This document shows positions 44,014 to 54,107 of a stretch of 64,000 nucleotides of DNA, piece by piece. The notes beneath the pieces are model-generated. The model was not told the origin of the DNA. It saw nothing but the letters and a program-made list of their open reading frames with translations, and searched no databases. The stretch comes from an uncultured Opitutia bacterium (GTDB lineage: Bacteria > Verrucomicrobiota > Verrucomicrobiia > Opitutales > Opitutaceae), in the NCBI GenBank assembly GCA_903840415.1, contig CAIMFY010000017.1, forward strand, positions 231,549-295,548. Direction: 5' to 3'. Each line of letters opens with the position of its first letter. Within the stretch, counting starts at the first letter, position 1. Both the position numbers and the translations under genes were made by a program.

Positions 44014-46887
44014 TTAGAGCGAAGCCGGAGCCGCCGACCCATAATAGAGGCTGTTGAACAGGAGTTTGAAGTTCGCGTGCGGCGTGCCGCGGAAGGTCGC
44101 CTCCAGCCCCAGCAACACGATTTTGCCGGCGCCGACACTCGCATCTGTGGCCATGTCGCCGCCATCAAGGAATTGCTGGCCGACCGCCCAGCCCGAGTAG
44201 AGTGGCGCCTTGCTATCGAACCAGATAACCCGGTTCAGCTTCGGGGTTACATCTGGTTTCAGTTTGAAAACCGGGCTGCTGTCGAAGAACGCATAGCCCT
44301 CGCTCGGCATGCCGTAGGCGACCGGATTCTTATTATTGAACTTCACATTGAGCACGGAGCCGGGAATGTAGAACTTGTCGCTCGGCAGCGGCTTCACTTT
44401 TCCGTCAGGTCCCGTTTCGACGAGGTAATTTCCGACCGGCAAACCCATCGCTTCACCGATCGTCGCCGCGGCGCCGAGCGCGATGACCGTGCCACCTTCC
44501 TCGACGAACTTGCGCACCGGCGGAACGGTCTTGGCCGCCGTGATCGAACCGAGCATCGAGCGCAATTCTTCCGGGATCGAATCGACTGCGGGGGCGAAGC
44601 GCCGGCCGCCGCCGCTAGCGCGTCCACCGCGGCCCTCAGTGTAGGTGTCGCTCGGAAACACGATGACATCATAGGACGCCCGGAGATTACCGGCTTCGAG
44701 CACTTGCGGAAACACGAGCTCGAACGGGAACTCATATTTCTCGAAAATCCAACGCAGCCATCCCGACGGCATCGAGCCGCCGTAAATATCCACCAATCCG
44801 ATGTGGATCGGTTTCAGCTTCGTCGCTTCGCCCTTGGGCGTCGCAGCCACGCCGACGATCGTCACACCGAGTCCCTTTGCCGCAGCGTCGAGCACCGGCA
44901 GCGCCGCCGGAGAAGCGGGCACGTAAATCGTGCCGGTGCCGAGGCCCTTGCCTTCGGCGGTTGTGACTTCGTCCTTCAACCAATAAACGTCGGCTTTGGC
45001 CTTCAACAGTCGGTTAATTAGGATGAACGAGTCGTTTTGCTTGTGGCTTACGAGGAAACCGACCGGTTTCTCCACCCCGGCGATTTTTTCCACCGGCGGC
45101 GCTTCCAACTCGAAACCAAGTTGCTTGAACGGGCCGTCGAAGCTCTCGAAAACCCGATCGTATTGCACGCCCATCTGCTTTGCCACCGTCCAACCCGTGA
45201 TGTCGTAGGGCCGCTTTGGCGGACCGCCCGCATAGGCGAAATCCATTGGATGATCTTGCGGTTCGAACGAATCAAGCACCGCGGCACGAAACGCCTGCGC
45301 CGACTTCACCACATACGAACCCGCGGGATAAGATTTGCCCGCCACCGTGAAGTCTTTAGTCGCCTTGTGAACCTCCACGCCACCCTTCAACAGGACGTTG
45401 ATGAACTTCACCGCCGTCGGAAAATCATCCTGATTCGCGCTGATAACATAACCGCGCGGATCGCGAAACGCCGGATCGTGGAGCACGCTGTCGTAAATCT
45501 CTTTCGGAATCGGAGGTGTGGCTGAACGACCCACCACCGCCTCACCGCCCGGAGGCGCCTCAAGCATGGCCGCCGCATATGGGCCATAGGCCGCCAGCGC
45601 TGACGGGCTGTAGCGATTCGGATTCGCGGCACGATCTTTCTCGGTTGCCGCGACCATGGCCGCGATGCGCTTCGGCGTAATGGTCCAGGTGTCTTTGCTG
45701 CCCTTCTCAATCCCGTGCCGGCCCATAGTGTAAAGGTTGCTGAGCAGGGTCTCGCGGTTGCGCGAGCCGTAGTCCACGACCGCCCGGTCGATTTGGATCA
45801 TGTAGTCAATCGATTGGCGGTAGTGCCACGTCTGCGGTGCCACCGGCAGCGGCCAGTCGCCGGTCGGCAGTTGTTTGTCCGCCATCGCCGGGACCTGGAT
45901 CGGAGTCGGGCTGCCGATGATCTCGGTGAGCAGGCCGATTTGGTTGCGGAAATACACCGCGGTGCGCATGCCGCCGTTCCACCAAGTCGAATAGGGCGCG
46001 GCGGAACGGCTCGCACCGCCACCCATTTCCTGCGCGACCAATCGGGCCTGCATCGCGGTGCCGACCTGCTCGATCCCAAGCGGAATGAGCGGGTCGAGAT
46101 CGTAATTGAACGGATCGCGGAAGGGCGGGATGAAGACCACCGCGCCGAGCGGGCCGGTTTGGTGGACGTTGAGCATGATCTGCGGGTTCCACTCGATGAA
46201 AAGCACGCGGTTCTGATTCGCCGTTTCGATCATGTTGAACATGATCGAGTCGCGATTATTGTCGTGGCCGACATATTTGTGATAAAGCCGCGGCAAGTCA
46301 TCCATCGTGCGCTTGAGCGGATCGGCGTTGTGCATATACCAGTTGGCGACGAGTTCGACGCCGTCGGGATTCGGCACTGGCATCAGCAGCACGACGTCGT
46401 CGAGGAACCGCATCGTCTCAGCGTCCGTGAGACTGACCATTTGGTAAACCATCTCGGCGAGACTCTGCGAATTCACCGTCTCCGTAGCGTGCAATCCGCC
46501 GTCGATCCAGACGACTGCCTTGCCTTCCTTCGCGAAAACCTTCGCTTCGTCGGGCGAGATGCGCGCCCGCGCCATCTTCTGTGAAACTTCCTTCCAGTGA
46601 TCCAGCTTCTGGAGGTTGGCCGGCGAACTGATGATCGCCATGTATTGCGGCCGGCCTTCCTCGGTGTTGCCGATGCTGACGACTTTCAGGCGATCCGATT
46701 CCGTGGCCCATTTCTTCAGCATCGTCGAAATCTGGGTGTAGCTCGCCATCTTGTAGTCGTCGCCGATGGTGAACCCGATGATGTCTTTTTGCGGCGTAAT
46801 CTTAGGCTGGGCCAAGCCGACGGTCACGCTGAGGCCGCAGAAAATGAGGCCGAATTTAAGGGGAGAACTGAGCCAATTGGAGATCAT
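44014..46887 (-). CDS. Secreted M14-family zinc carboxypeptidase-like protein
   Basis: 957 residues with a signal peptide (about 1-26, ending VTVGLAQ). The M14 core lies at about residues 45-360: zinc ligands His133 and Glu136 in GGLHATET, His242 in LNVHQTG, and a Glu at about 322 in GLLTEIIG that may be the catalytic acid. The C-terminal 450 residues contain a class-I glutamine-amidotransferase-like fold often fused to these peptidases (VIVFPSDTYTEG, KFVEEGGTVIALGAA). Periplasmic or secreted, probably degrading peptides. Divergent from the MoxR operon. Confidence 0.85.
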   Translation of the reverse strand: MISNWLSSPLKFGLIFCGLSVTVGLAQPKITPQKDIIGFTIGDDYKMASYTQISTMLKKWATESDRLKVVSIGNTEEGRPQYMAIISSPANLQKLDHWKEVSQKMARARISPDEAKVFAKEGKAVVWIDGGLHATETVNSQSLAEMVYQMVSLTDAETMRFLDDVVLLMPVPNPDGVELVANWYMHNADPLKRTMDDLPRLYHKYVGHDNNRDSIMFNMIETANQNRVLFIEWNPQIMLNVHQTGPLGAVVFIPPFRDPFNYDLDPLIPLGIEQVGTAMQARLVAQEMGGGASRSAAPYSTWWNGGMRTAVYFRNQIGLLTEIIGSPTPIQVPAMADKQLPTGDWPLPVAPQTWHYRQSIDYMIQIDRAVVDYGSRNRETLLSNLYTMGRHGIEKGSKDTWTITPKRIAAMVAATEKDRAANPNRYSPSALAAYGPYAAAMLEAPPGGEAVVGRSATPPIPKEIYDSVLHDPAFRDPRGYVISANQDDFPTAVKFINVLLKGGVEVHKATKDFTVAGKSYPAGSYVVKSAQAFRAAVLDSFEPQDHPMDFAYAGGPPKRPYDITGWTVAKQMGVQYDRVFESFDGPFKQLGFELEAPPVEKIAGVEKPVGFLVSHKQNDSFILINRLLKAKADVYWLKDEVTTAEGKGLGTGTIYVPASPAALPVLDAAAKGLGVTIVGVAATPKGEATKLKPIHIGLVDIYGGSMPSGWLRWIFEKYEFPFELVFPQVLEAGNLRASYDVIVFPSDTYTEGRGGRASGGGRRFAPAVDSIPEELRSMLGSITAAKTVPPVRKFVEEGGTVIALGAAATIGEAMGLPVGNYLVETGPDGKVKPLPSDKFYIPGSVLNVKFNNKNPVAYGMPSEGYAFFDSSPVFKLKPDVTPKLNRVIWFDSKAPLYSGWAVGQQFLDGGDMATDASVGAGKIVLLGLEATFRGTPHANFKLLFNSLYYGSAAPASL

Positions 46888-47215
46888 AGTTGTGAGGCGC
46901 GATTAAGAGCTGTCGAGATGGCTTGAGCAGAATCACTCTTCGCTAAATTCACTCCACACGTTGATCGTGAGAAGATTGTCGATCGAAGAGTCGGGGTGGC
47001 ACGGAACTATCGTTGTGACCTAGCGTGACAAAACATTTCCGTTGGCATCCCCAAAGTCTAAGCGCCAAAATTCTTCGCATCGTCTTTCCTGCTGATCAAA
47101 TCGCCACGACCATTTTCTTGGCGCATTCCCTGCTAAATTGTTATGCAACGAATCGTGTCTCGGCCACGTCTTCCTTATTGTCTCGTTTCCTCCTCCTTCT
47201 AATTAAATCTTCATC
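46888..47215. other. Divergent intergenic region between the M14 peptidase and MoxR operon
   Basis: 328 bases with no convincing gene; open frames within it lack good starts and family resemblance. It is AT-richer than the surroundings and must hold the promoters of both divergent units. A direct repeat GTGAC-n5-GTGAC with 10-base spacing lies at 47015-47029, a possible regulator site. No terminator or riboswitch recognised. Confidence 0.5.
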
Positions 47216-48193
47216 ATGATCGACGGCAAAACCTGGTCAGACAAATTGCGCGCGGAAATCGGCAAGGCCGTCATCGGCAACGAGGAAATCATCGACCGGC
47301 TCTTCGTCGCGCTGCTCGCCAATGGCCACGTGCTGCTCGAAGGTTTGCCCGGCCTCGCCAAGACGCTCCTCGTGAAAACGCTCGGCAGCGCGCTCGGCAT
47401 CGGCGGCGGTCGCGTGCAGTTTACCCCCGATTTACTTCCGAGCGATGTCGTCGGCACGATGATCTTCCAGCCGAAGACGGGCGAGTTCACGGCGCACAAA
47501 GGACCGATCTTCGCGCACCTCCTGCTCGTCGATGAGATCAACCGCGCGCCGGCCAAGGTGCAGAGCGCGCTGCTCGAGGGCATGCAGGAGCGGCAAGTCA
47601 CCATCGGCGCGCACACCTATCCGTTGCCCAAACCGTTTTTCGTGATGGCGACGCAGAATCCCATCGAACAGGAAGGCACCTACCATCTGCCCGAGGCGCA
47701 GATGGACCGGTTTCTCTTCAAACTGTCGCTCGACTACCCGACCCGCGAAACGGAAATCGAACTCACCGAGCGCTGGGGCCAGATCACCAAACAGCCGGTC
47801 GTCGAGGCCGTCTCCTCCGGTGAAGAGTTGCTGGAGCTGCGCAAGCTCGTCGATCAGGTCTACGTCTCACCGGAAATCAAGGGTTACATCGTCTCCCTGG
47901 TGCGGGCCACGCGCGACTTCGCGAACCCGCCGGCCGGCACGCCGAAATATCTCACGTGGGGAGCCTCGCCCCGCGCCGTGCTTGCGCTTTATCAGGCGGG
48001 CAAGGCGACGGCGTGGCTGCGCGGCAGTGATCATGTCTCGCCCGATCACGTGCAGGAAATTTTCATCGACGCGATGCGACACCGCATGGGCCTCACCTAT
48101 GAGGCGGAGGCAGACAAGGTGACGACCGAGCAGGTGCTGAAGCAGATTCTCGACAAAGAGACCGTCCCCGCTTTTGGCGGCCGCGCGGCGTGA
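47216..48193 (+). CDS. MoxR-family AAA+ ATPase
   Basis: 325 residues. Walker A LEGLPGLAKTLLVK, MoxR sensor and Walker B LLLVDEINRAPAKVQSALLEGMQERQVTI, then FFVMATQNPIEQEGTYHLPEAQMDRF. This is the textbook MoxR/RavA-like chaperone signature. Known partners are VWA/DUF58 proteins, which follow immediately; MoxR is thought to drive metal insertion or assembly of VWA-domain proteins. First gene of an operon to 54029. Confidence 0.93.
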   Translation: MIDGKTWSDKLRAEIGKAVIGNEEIIDRLFVALLANGHVLLEGLPGLAKTLLVKTLGSALGIGGGRVQFTPDLLPSDVVGTMIFQPKTGEFTAHKGPIFAHLLLVDEINRAPAKVQSALLEGMQERQVTIGAHTYPLPKPFFVMATQNPIEQEGTYHLPEAQMDRFLFKLSLDYPTRETEIELTERWGQITKQPVVEAVSSGEELLELRKLVDQVYVSPEIKGYIVSLVRATRDFANPPAGTPKYLTWGASPRAVLALYQAGKATAWLRGSDHVSPDHVQEIFIDAMRHRMGLTYEAEADKVTTEQVLKQILDKETVPAFGGRAA

Positions 48194-48215
48194 GCGGCGC
48201 CGCCGGTCTCGCGCC

Positions 48216-49112
48216 ATGAATCCGCGTCTCGTTTCTTCCTCGAAGCTGCTGCGCCGGCTGGAGTGGCGGCTGGAGCACGAGGTGGAAACTCAGCTCATCG
48301 GCGAATATTTTTCCGCCTTCCGCGGACGCGGCATGGAGTTCGACCAGGTCGTCAAATACGAATTTGGCGACGACATCCGCGACATCGACTGGAACGTCAC
48401 CGCGCGCCTCGGCGAGCCCTACCGCAAGAAATTCATCGAGGAGCGCGAACTCGTCGTGCTGCTCGTGATCGAGGATTCGCTCTCGCTGCAATTCGGCTCC
48501 GGAGCGCGCACAAAACGCGAGGCGCTGTTCGAACTCGCTGCGCTCGTCATGCTGCTGGCCGCGCTCAACCGCGATGCCATCGGCGTCGTGCATGTCCAGC
48601 CCGGCGGCCATCGGATCGACGAGCGGGTGCGGGGGCGCAGCGCGGTGTTTCACGCCGCCACCGATTTGCTCGATCGGCCGGCGCCGGCGCTCACCGATAC
48701 GCGCCCGCTCGAAACTCCGTGGGATCTGCTGACGGCCTCCGCGCCGAATCACAGCATGGTGATTGTGCTCGGCGATTTTCCCCCGCGCCTCATCCCGAAA
48801 GAGTGGAAATCGATCGTGCAGCGTTTCGTCCCCGTCGGTTTCCGCGTCGAGGATCCGTGGGAGCGCGCGCTGCCGGGCGACCAGCCACTCACCGCCTATG
48901 ATCCAACGACTCATCGCGTCGTCGTCGTCGATCCGCGATCGAAAGTCCACCGTCAGGCCCACGCCGAATGGAAGGCGCAGCGCGATGCGACCTTCGCTCA
49001 CTTGATTCCACGGCCGAAGGATCGGCTGGTGGTCACGCCCGACGAGTCGATGGTCGATGCGCTGGTGCATTTCTTCCACGCGCACATGGGCTCGGCGGCG
49101 CAAATCCGATGA
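48216..49112 (+). CDS. DUF58 protein
   Basis: 298 residues from the ATG at 48216. The DUF58 signature is complete: FRGRGMEFDQVVKYEFGDDIRDIDWNVTARLGEPYRKKF and EERELVVLLVIEDSLSLQFGSG, which leads into a VWA-like Rossmann fold. No membrane segments. It starts 22 bases after moxR and its stop overlaps the next start by 4 bases. Role: partner of MoxR in Bat operons, thought to link the ATPase to membrane VWA proteins. Confidence 0.92.
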   Translation: MNPRLVSSSKLLRRLEWRLEHEVETQLIGEYFSAFRGRGMEFDQVVKYEFGDDIRDIDWNVTARLGEPYRKKFIEERELVVLLVIEDSLSLQFGSGARTKREALFELAALVMLLAALNRDAIGVVHVQPGGHRIDERVRGRSAVFHAATDLLDRPAPALTDTRPLETPWDLLTASAPNHSMVIVLGDFPPRLIPKEWKSIVQRFVPVGFRVEDPWERALPGDQPLTAYDPTTHRVVVVDPRSKVHRQAHAEWKAQRDATFAHLIPRPKDRLVVTPDESMVDALVHFFHAHMGSAAQIR

Positions 49113-50149
49113 CGCTGGACGATTTTCTGCTCAAAAATCCGTGGTGGCTACTCACGCTGCTGGTGTTGCCGCTGGTAATGTGGCTGCGCCGCCGCCAGCC
49201 GGTCTCGGCGATCTTGGTGCCGTTTGCCGGAGCGTGGTGGAAGCCGACGCTGCTACCGCAGCCGGCGCGCTTGCCGGCATTCTTGTTGAGCGTGGGTCTG
49301 GTGTTGCTGGTGCTCGCGCTGGCCCGCCCACAGCGACTCGAAACCATCAGCGACCCGCGCCAAGAGGGACACGAGCTCATGCTCGCGATCGATCTTTCGG
49401 GCTCGATGCTCGCGGAAGATTTCGAAATCGCCGGCGAGCGCATCAGCCGGCTCGAAGTCATCAAGCCTGTTATCAAGGCCTTCATCAACAACCGGCCCAA
49501 CGACCGCATCGGCCTCGTCGTCTTCGCCGGCAGAGCCTACACGCTCGCGCCGCCGACGTTCGATCACGCGTGGCTGGCGCAGCAAGTCGAGCGGCTGCGC
49601 ATCGGGCTGATGGAGGACGGCACCGCGATCGGCGATGGTTTGGGCGTCGCGCTTTCGCGCCTGGAACATGCGAAGCCGGTGGCGGAAGGCACGGCGACGA
49701 CGGGAAAAAATCCGCACGGGTTCATCATTTTGCTTTCGGACGGCGGCAACAACAAGGGGTTGTTGAAACCGAAGCAGTCAGCCGCGATTGCGAAGGCGCG
49801 GGGCATCACGGTTTACACGATCGGTGCCGGCAAGGATGGTTCCGCGCCCTACCCCATTTTCGACGAAATGGGCGCCAAGATCGGTTACCGGCGCATCCTC
49901 GCCGACCTCGATGAACCGGCGCTCAAGGACATCGCGGCCACGACCGGCGGACAATATTTTCGCGTCGACAACACCGAGGCCGTCACGACGTCGTTCAAGG
50001 CGATCGACGAGTCGGAGCGCACCCAATTCAAGGCACTGATCCGGCGACCGCGCGATTTGCACCTCTGGTTTGTCGCCGCCGGTTTGGGCCTTGTGGTGTG
50101 GAGTGCGGTGCTGGCCAGCGCGGCGGAACGAAGGGAGCTGCCCGCATGA
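49109..50149 (+). CDS. BatA-like membrane VWA protein
   Basis: 346 residues from the ATG at 49109. Two N-terminal hydrophobic segments (about 9-27 and 55-72) are followed by a VWA domain: MIDAS motif LAIDLSGSM with the later Thr and Asp in VVFAGRAYTLAPPT and ILLSDGGNNKG, and a C-terminal membrane segment (LWFVAAGLGLVVWSAVL). Typical BatA of the Bacteroides aerotolerance operon. The start overlaps the DUF58 stop, and its own stop overlaps the next gene. Confidence 0.9.
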   Translation: MTLDDFLLKNPWWLLTLLVLPLVMWLRRRQPVSAILVPFAGAWWKPTLLPQPARLPAFLLSVGLVLLVLALARPQRLETISDPRQEGHELMLAIDLSGSMLAEDFEIAGERISRLEVIKPVIKAFINNRPNDRIGLVVFAGRAYTLAPPTFDHAWLAQQVERLRIGLMEDGTAIGDGLGVALSRLEHAKPVAEGTATTGKNPHGFIILLSDGGNNKGLLKPKQSAAIAKARGITVYTIGAGKDGSAPYPIFDEMGAKIGYRRILADLDEPALKDIAATTGGQYFRVDNTEAVTTSFKAIDESERTQFKALIRRPRDLHLWFVAAGLGLVVWSAVLASAAERRELPA

Positions 50150-51822
50150 CGTTTGGTCATCCCCACGCCTTTTGGTTACTCGCGGTGGTGGCGGGCGGCG
50201 CGCTGCTCGAGCGGATGAAACGCGTGAAAAAATCGCTGGCGTGCCCGCGGATTCCTCGATTGCGCGCTCATGCGACGAGCATCGAGTTTCCAGCCGAAAC
50301 GACGCACCGCGACTTCCGCTGGCGGATCTGGCTCGGCTGCGCTCTGCTCGTGGTGGCGCTCGCGAGCCCGCGGGCTGGATTCGTCCGCGAAGACGATGTG
50401 AAGCAGTCGCGCGAAGTGATCCTCGCGGTCGATCTTTCGCGCAGCATGCTTGCCCGCGACGTCAAACCCTCGCGCCTCGACCACGCGAAGTTGCTCGCCG
50501 CCGCCCTGATCGCCAAGTCGGCCGGCGATCGCTTCGGGCTCGTGCTGTTTTCGGCGACGGCGTATCTGCAACTTCCGCTCAGCGACGATTACGACATTCT
50601 GGCGGAAATGATCCCAAATCTGTCTCCCGAGTATTTTCCAGTGAGCGGCACCAACTACGGCGCGATGCTGAGATCGGCGCTCACAGCCTTCAGCACGAAG
50701 GGCGAGACCGAGCGTTTTCTCGTCGTGCTGAGCGACGGCGAAGCGTTTGACCAAGAGTGGAAGAGCAGCGTCGCGGAACTCAAACAGCGCAACATCCACG
50801 TCATCGGCCTCGGCGTCGGCACGCCCAGCGGCGGGTTGATTCCCGACGGCAACCGCGCCGTGCGCGATAGCAACGGCCTCGAAGTGCTCACCCGTCTCGA
50901 GCCCGCCACGCTTCAGGAACTCGCCACCGCGACCGGCGGCAGCTACCGGCGCGCCGACTCGTATGTGGACATCACCGCTCTGCTCAAGGCCACCGCGACC
51001 GCGAGCCCCGACAGCGACGGCTCCAAAATCGACGCGACGCGCCTCGTCGAGCGCTACCGCTGGGCGCTTATGCCGGCATTCATCTTTCTGGCGCTGAGTT
51101 TCTGGCGGGATTTTCCAGTGCATCCCTCGCAGCGCGTCGTCAACCTGCCCACGACGAACTCGCAGGCGAGACGGACAGTGCGCGCGAGTGCCGCCGCCGC
51201 GACTCTCGTGGTCGCCGCGCTTCTGTTCGCGCCGCATCTTCGCAGTCAGGACGCAGGCGATGAAAAAGGCAGCGAGTATAACGAAGCAGACGCGGGGTCC
51301 CCAATGCAGATGACCGCGAAACTCGTCAGTCAGCGCATTACCGGAATGCTCGCGAGTCCCGCGCCCAACGCCAACGACTGCGTGTCACTCGTCATCGATA
51401 TCGTGAATTACTGCGAGCAAATGCACCGCGCCCGGCTGCGGTTCCCGGCGTCGATCATCGACGACGCGCTGAAGGCGGTCGACTGGGGCGAAAAACTGGA
51501 GCCGCAAGGCGGAGACTGGCCGAAGCTCCGCCAGAATCTGGACGACCTACTCCGCGCCAACACCGCCCCGTGGAAAACCGCGCGGCCCGATGCCGCGGGC
51601 AAGGTAGCGATGAAGCTCGGCTACGAGGAAGGCACCGAAATGAAGAACGACCGCCGGGCTTCCCGCGACGGCCCGGTGGAGGAAATCACCAACGCCGCCG
51701 ATCTCGCGTTGCCCTTGCTCAAGCTCGAACAGGTGCGCCGTCAGGACCAACCCGCCCGACTTTTCCAAATGCTCGAAGGCAAGAAGGGCCAGCTCCCATT
51801 ACCGACCTCGCCGCAATGGTAA
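50146..51822 (+). CDS. BatB-like membrane VWA protein with C-terminal helical extension
   Basis: 558 residues from the ATG at 50146. Membrane segments near residues 5-21 and 60-80, then a VWA domain with MIDAS LAVDLSRSM and VVLSDGEAF. Another hydrophobic segment lies at about 305-320. After this come roughly 200 residues of hydrophilic helical text (about 360-558: NANDCVSLVIDIVNYCEQMH, ADLALPLLKLEQVRRQDQPARLF), where canonical BatB stops. In many operons BatC, a separate TPR protein, occupies this slot; the extension may replace it. Ends 7 bases inside the next gene. Confidence 0.85.
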   Translation: MTFGHPHAFWLLAVVAGGALLERMKRVKKSLACPRIPRLRAHATSIEFPAETTHRDFRWRIWLGCALLVVALASPRAGFVREDDVKQSREVILAVDLSRSMLARDVKPSRLDHAKLLAAALIAKSAGDRFGLVLFSATAYLQLPLSDDYDILAEMIPNLSPEYFPVSGTNYGAMLRSALTAFSTKGETERFLVVLSDGEAFDQEWKSSVAELKQRNIHVIGLGVGTPSGGLIPDGNRAVRDSNGLEVLTRLEPATLQELATATGGSYRRADSYVDITALLKATATASPDSDGSKIDATRLVERYRWALMPAFIFLALSFWRDFPVHPSQRVVNLPTTNSQARRTVRASAAAATLVVAALLFAPHLRSQDAGDEKGSEYNEADAGSPMQMTAKLVSQRITGMLASPAPNANDCVSLVIDIVNYCEQMHRARLRFPASIIDDALKAVDWGEKLEPQGGDWPKLRQNLDDLLRANTAPWKTARPDAAGKVAMKLGYEEGTEMKNDRRASRDGPVEEITNAADLALPLLKLEQVRRQDQPARLFQMLEGKKGQLPLPTSPQW

Positions 51823-54029
51823 TCCAACCGATCGTGAAATTTTCGCTCCTCAGTTTTGTTCTCGCCGCCACGCTTGTCACCACGTTGCGCGCGCAACCCG
51901 AACCGGCCGTCGCTCCTGAGCCGTTGGTGGGCGGCGTCCCGCTCCGCGAAGTCGCGCAATCGAAGATCGAGACGCCGGCGGAGACGCACTGGGTCGGCGA
52001 ACTTTTTCCGCTCACGCATCGAGTGACCATCGCCCGTCGCGCCTATGGTTCGGTCACGACCGATTTCGACTGGGCACCCGACGATCTGATTTTTGAGGAA
52101 TGGTCCGCGCCCGCCCGCAGTCAGTCGGGAGACAGCGAGGTGCTTACCCAGACGACGCGCGCCTACACGAAGACCGCTGGAGCGATCCGGCTGCCCAACA
52201 CCACCCAAAAAATTTCACTCGTGACGCTGGTGGCGGGCGACCGGACAGCGATCACCGACAATTATACGATTACCACCGTGGCGCCGCTGCTGCGGGTGCG
52301 CGATTTGCCGACGCCGGCACCCTCGGCCTTTACCGGCGCAGTCGGCGACTTCACGCTGGAGTCGCGGGTCACCTCGACGGACGTCAGTGTGGGCGACTCC
52401 GTCACGTGGACGCTGGAGTTGCGCGGCACCGGCAACTGGCCCGAAATCACCCGCCTGCCGGCGCGCGTCGTCGCGAAAGATTTTCAAGACGTGGCGCCGG
52501 TTTTGAAACGCGAATTCAAGCCCGGGGCGCTGTTCGACGGCGCGCTCACGGAAGACGTGCTGCTCGTCCCCACCAAAACCGGCAGCTATCAACTCGGCCC
52601 CGTCCGCTTCGTCTTCTTCGATCCGAAGGAAGGCAAATACCAGCTCTTCACCACCGAAACTTTCACGCTCAACGTCAGCGAACGCCCCGGCGGAGCCAAA
52701 GCGGCAGCCGAACATCAAGGCTCGAACCCGGCGTCGAAAGACGGGCGCACCTCGGTGCCGACCGCGCCGCCGCTACTCCCGCTCGATCCGTTGCCTGCCA
52801 GCTGGCTGGGCGCGCGGCCACTTTCGCCCAGCGTGCTCGAAAACAGCCTTCTGTTCGCCCTGGGAGCGATCGTGGTGTGCTGGCTGCGGCTCGCGCGGCA
52901 ACGCAGCCAACTCACCGATCCGCTGCACGCGCGACGGCAGGCGCGAGCGGAACTGGTCACGACGTTGCAGGCACTCGCAAACGCCACCCTCGCGCCCGAG
53001 GAAACCCGTCGCCTCGTCTTCGCCTGGCAGAAAAACACCGCGGCGCTCGCCGGCATCACTTCCGCGATGCCGACCGCAGTGAAAATCGCCCGGGCGCTCG
53101 AAGGCGAAAACTACCGTGCCGCCGATTCCGCGTGGGTCGTGTTGTGGCGCGAGGCCAACCGCGCGCTCTACGGCGAATTTCCTGTGCTGCCCGCTGACTG
53201 GGTGCGCCGGGCGAACGGCGCGCTCGCCACGATTCACGTTGCCCGCGTGCCGATCCACGCGCTGTTCCTGCGCCACAATCTCCTGCCGCGGGCGACGCTG
53301 TTCGCGTTGGCGCTCCTGCCGCTCGCGCTGCGGGCGAGTCCGCTCGAGGATTATCAAAAAGGCGAATTCGCCGCCGCGGAAAAAGGCTGGCGCCAGATCG
53401 TGGCCGCAAGCCCGCTCGACGCCCATCTCCGCTACAACCTCGCGCTCGCCGCCGCGCAGCAAAACCACTGGTCAGAATCGCTGGCGCATTCGCTGGCGGC
53501 CTTCTGTCTCGCCCCGCGCGACCCATCGATTCGCTGGCAGTTCGCGCTGAGCCTCGAACGCTCGGGCATTGAAAGCCCCGCGTTCAGCGGCTTCGTCAAC
53601 GGCGGCGTGAAATACAAAATCGCGCGCTCATTTTCTCCCGTCGAATGGTCGCTCATCGGCAGCTCCTCCGCCCTCGCGACCGCGCTGGCGGCGAGCGTTC
53701 TTCTCGTAGGATTCTATCACCGTCGCAGCCGAGCCTACCGGTGGATCGCCGGCGCCATCGCGGTTGCGGCCGCCGTTGCCACGATTTCGGCCGTGGTCAG
53801 CCTGCGTTGTTATGGCCCGCTCGCGGAACGCTCGACCGCGATCGTCTCGCGCAACGTCCTGCTCTGTTCCGTTCCGACGGAAATCGACACCACGCAAAAA
53901 ACCGTCCCGCTCCCCGCTGGCTCGCTCGCGCGGATCGATCGGACGTTTCTCGGTTGGAGCCGCCTCGTCTTCGCCAACGGCCAGACGGGCTGGGTGCGCA
54001 CCGACTGGGTGACCGCCATCTACGACTGA
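51816..54029 (+). CDS. BatD-like membrane protein with C-terminal TPR-like and SH3-like regions
   Basis: 737 residues from the ATG at 51816, with a signal peptide (about 1-27). The BatD beta domains come first (VGDSVTWTLELRGTGNWPEI, FLLVPTKTGSYQLGPVRF-type text). A membrane segment lies at about 345-360, then a helical TPR-like part (about 510-600: YQKGEFAAAEKGWRQIVAASPLDAHLRYNLALAAAQ). Two more membrane segments follow, and the C-terminal bacterial SH3-like domain ends in ARIDRTFLGWSRLVFANGQTGWVRTDWV. The TPR and SH3 parts are like those of BatE. Last gene of the MoxR operon, so BatD and BatE functions may be fused. Confidence 0.85.
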   Translation: MVIQPIVKFSLLSFVLAATLVTTLRAQPEPAVAPEPLVGGVPLREVAQSKIETPAETHWVGELFPLTHRVTIARRAYGSVTTDFDWAPDDLIFEEWSAPARSQSGDSEVLTQTTRAYTKTAGAIRLPNTTQKISLVTLVAGDRTAITDNYTITTVAPLLRVRDLPTPAPSAFTGAVGDFTLESRVTSTDVSVGDSVTWTLELRGTGNWPEITRLPARVVAKDFQDVAPVLKREFKPGALFDGALTEDVLLVPTKTGSYQLGPVRFVFFDPKEGKYQLFTTETFTLNVSERPGGAKAAAEHQGSNPASKDGRTSVPTAPPLLPLDPLPASWLGARPLSPSVLENSLLFALGAIVVCWLRLARQRSQLTDPLHARRQARAELVTTLQALANATLAPEETRRLVFAWQKNTAALAGITSAMPTAVKIARALEGENYRAADSAWVVLWREANRALYGEFPVLPADWVRRANGALATIHVARVPIHALFLRHNLLPRATLFALALLPLALRASPLEDYQKGEFAAAEKGWRQIVAASPLDAHLRYNLALAAAQQNHWSESLAHSLAAFCLAPRDPSIRWQFALSLERSGIESPAFSGFVNGGVKYKIARSFSPVEWSLIGSSSALATALAASVLLVGFYHRRSRAYRWIAGAIAVAAAVATISAVVSLRCYGPLAERSTAIVSRNVLLCSVPTEIDTTQKTVPLPAGSLARIDRTFLGWSRLVFANGQTGWVRTDWVTAIYD

Positions 54030-54107
54030 CTCGCGCCGATCGAGGCGGCAGTTCGCGGAGGCGACCGACGCCGGCTGCGCTTTGCAACACGCCGAAAATC
54101 CTTCAGC

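Noticed and set aside
43873..45021. A 382-codon plus-strand frame across the M14 peptidase
   Set aside because: Low-complexity Arg/His-rich translation; the minus-strand peptidase has intact zinc ligands elsewhere in the same gene.
47025..47219. A 64-codon gene upstream of moxR
   Set aside because: It ends inside the start region of moxR, has no recognisable domain, and the composition is that of an AT-rich promoter region.
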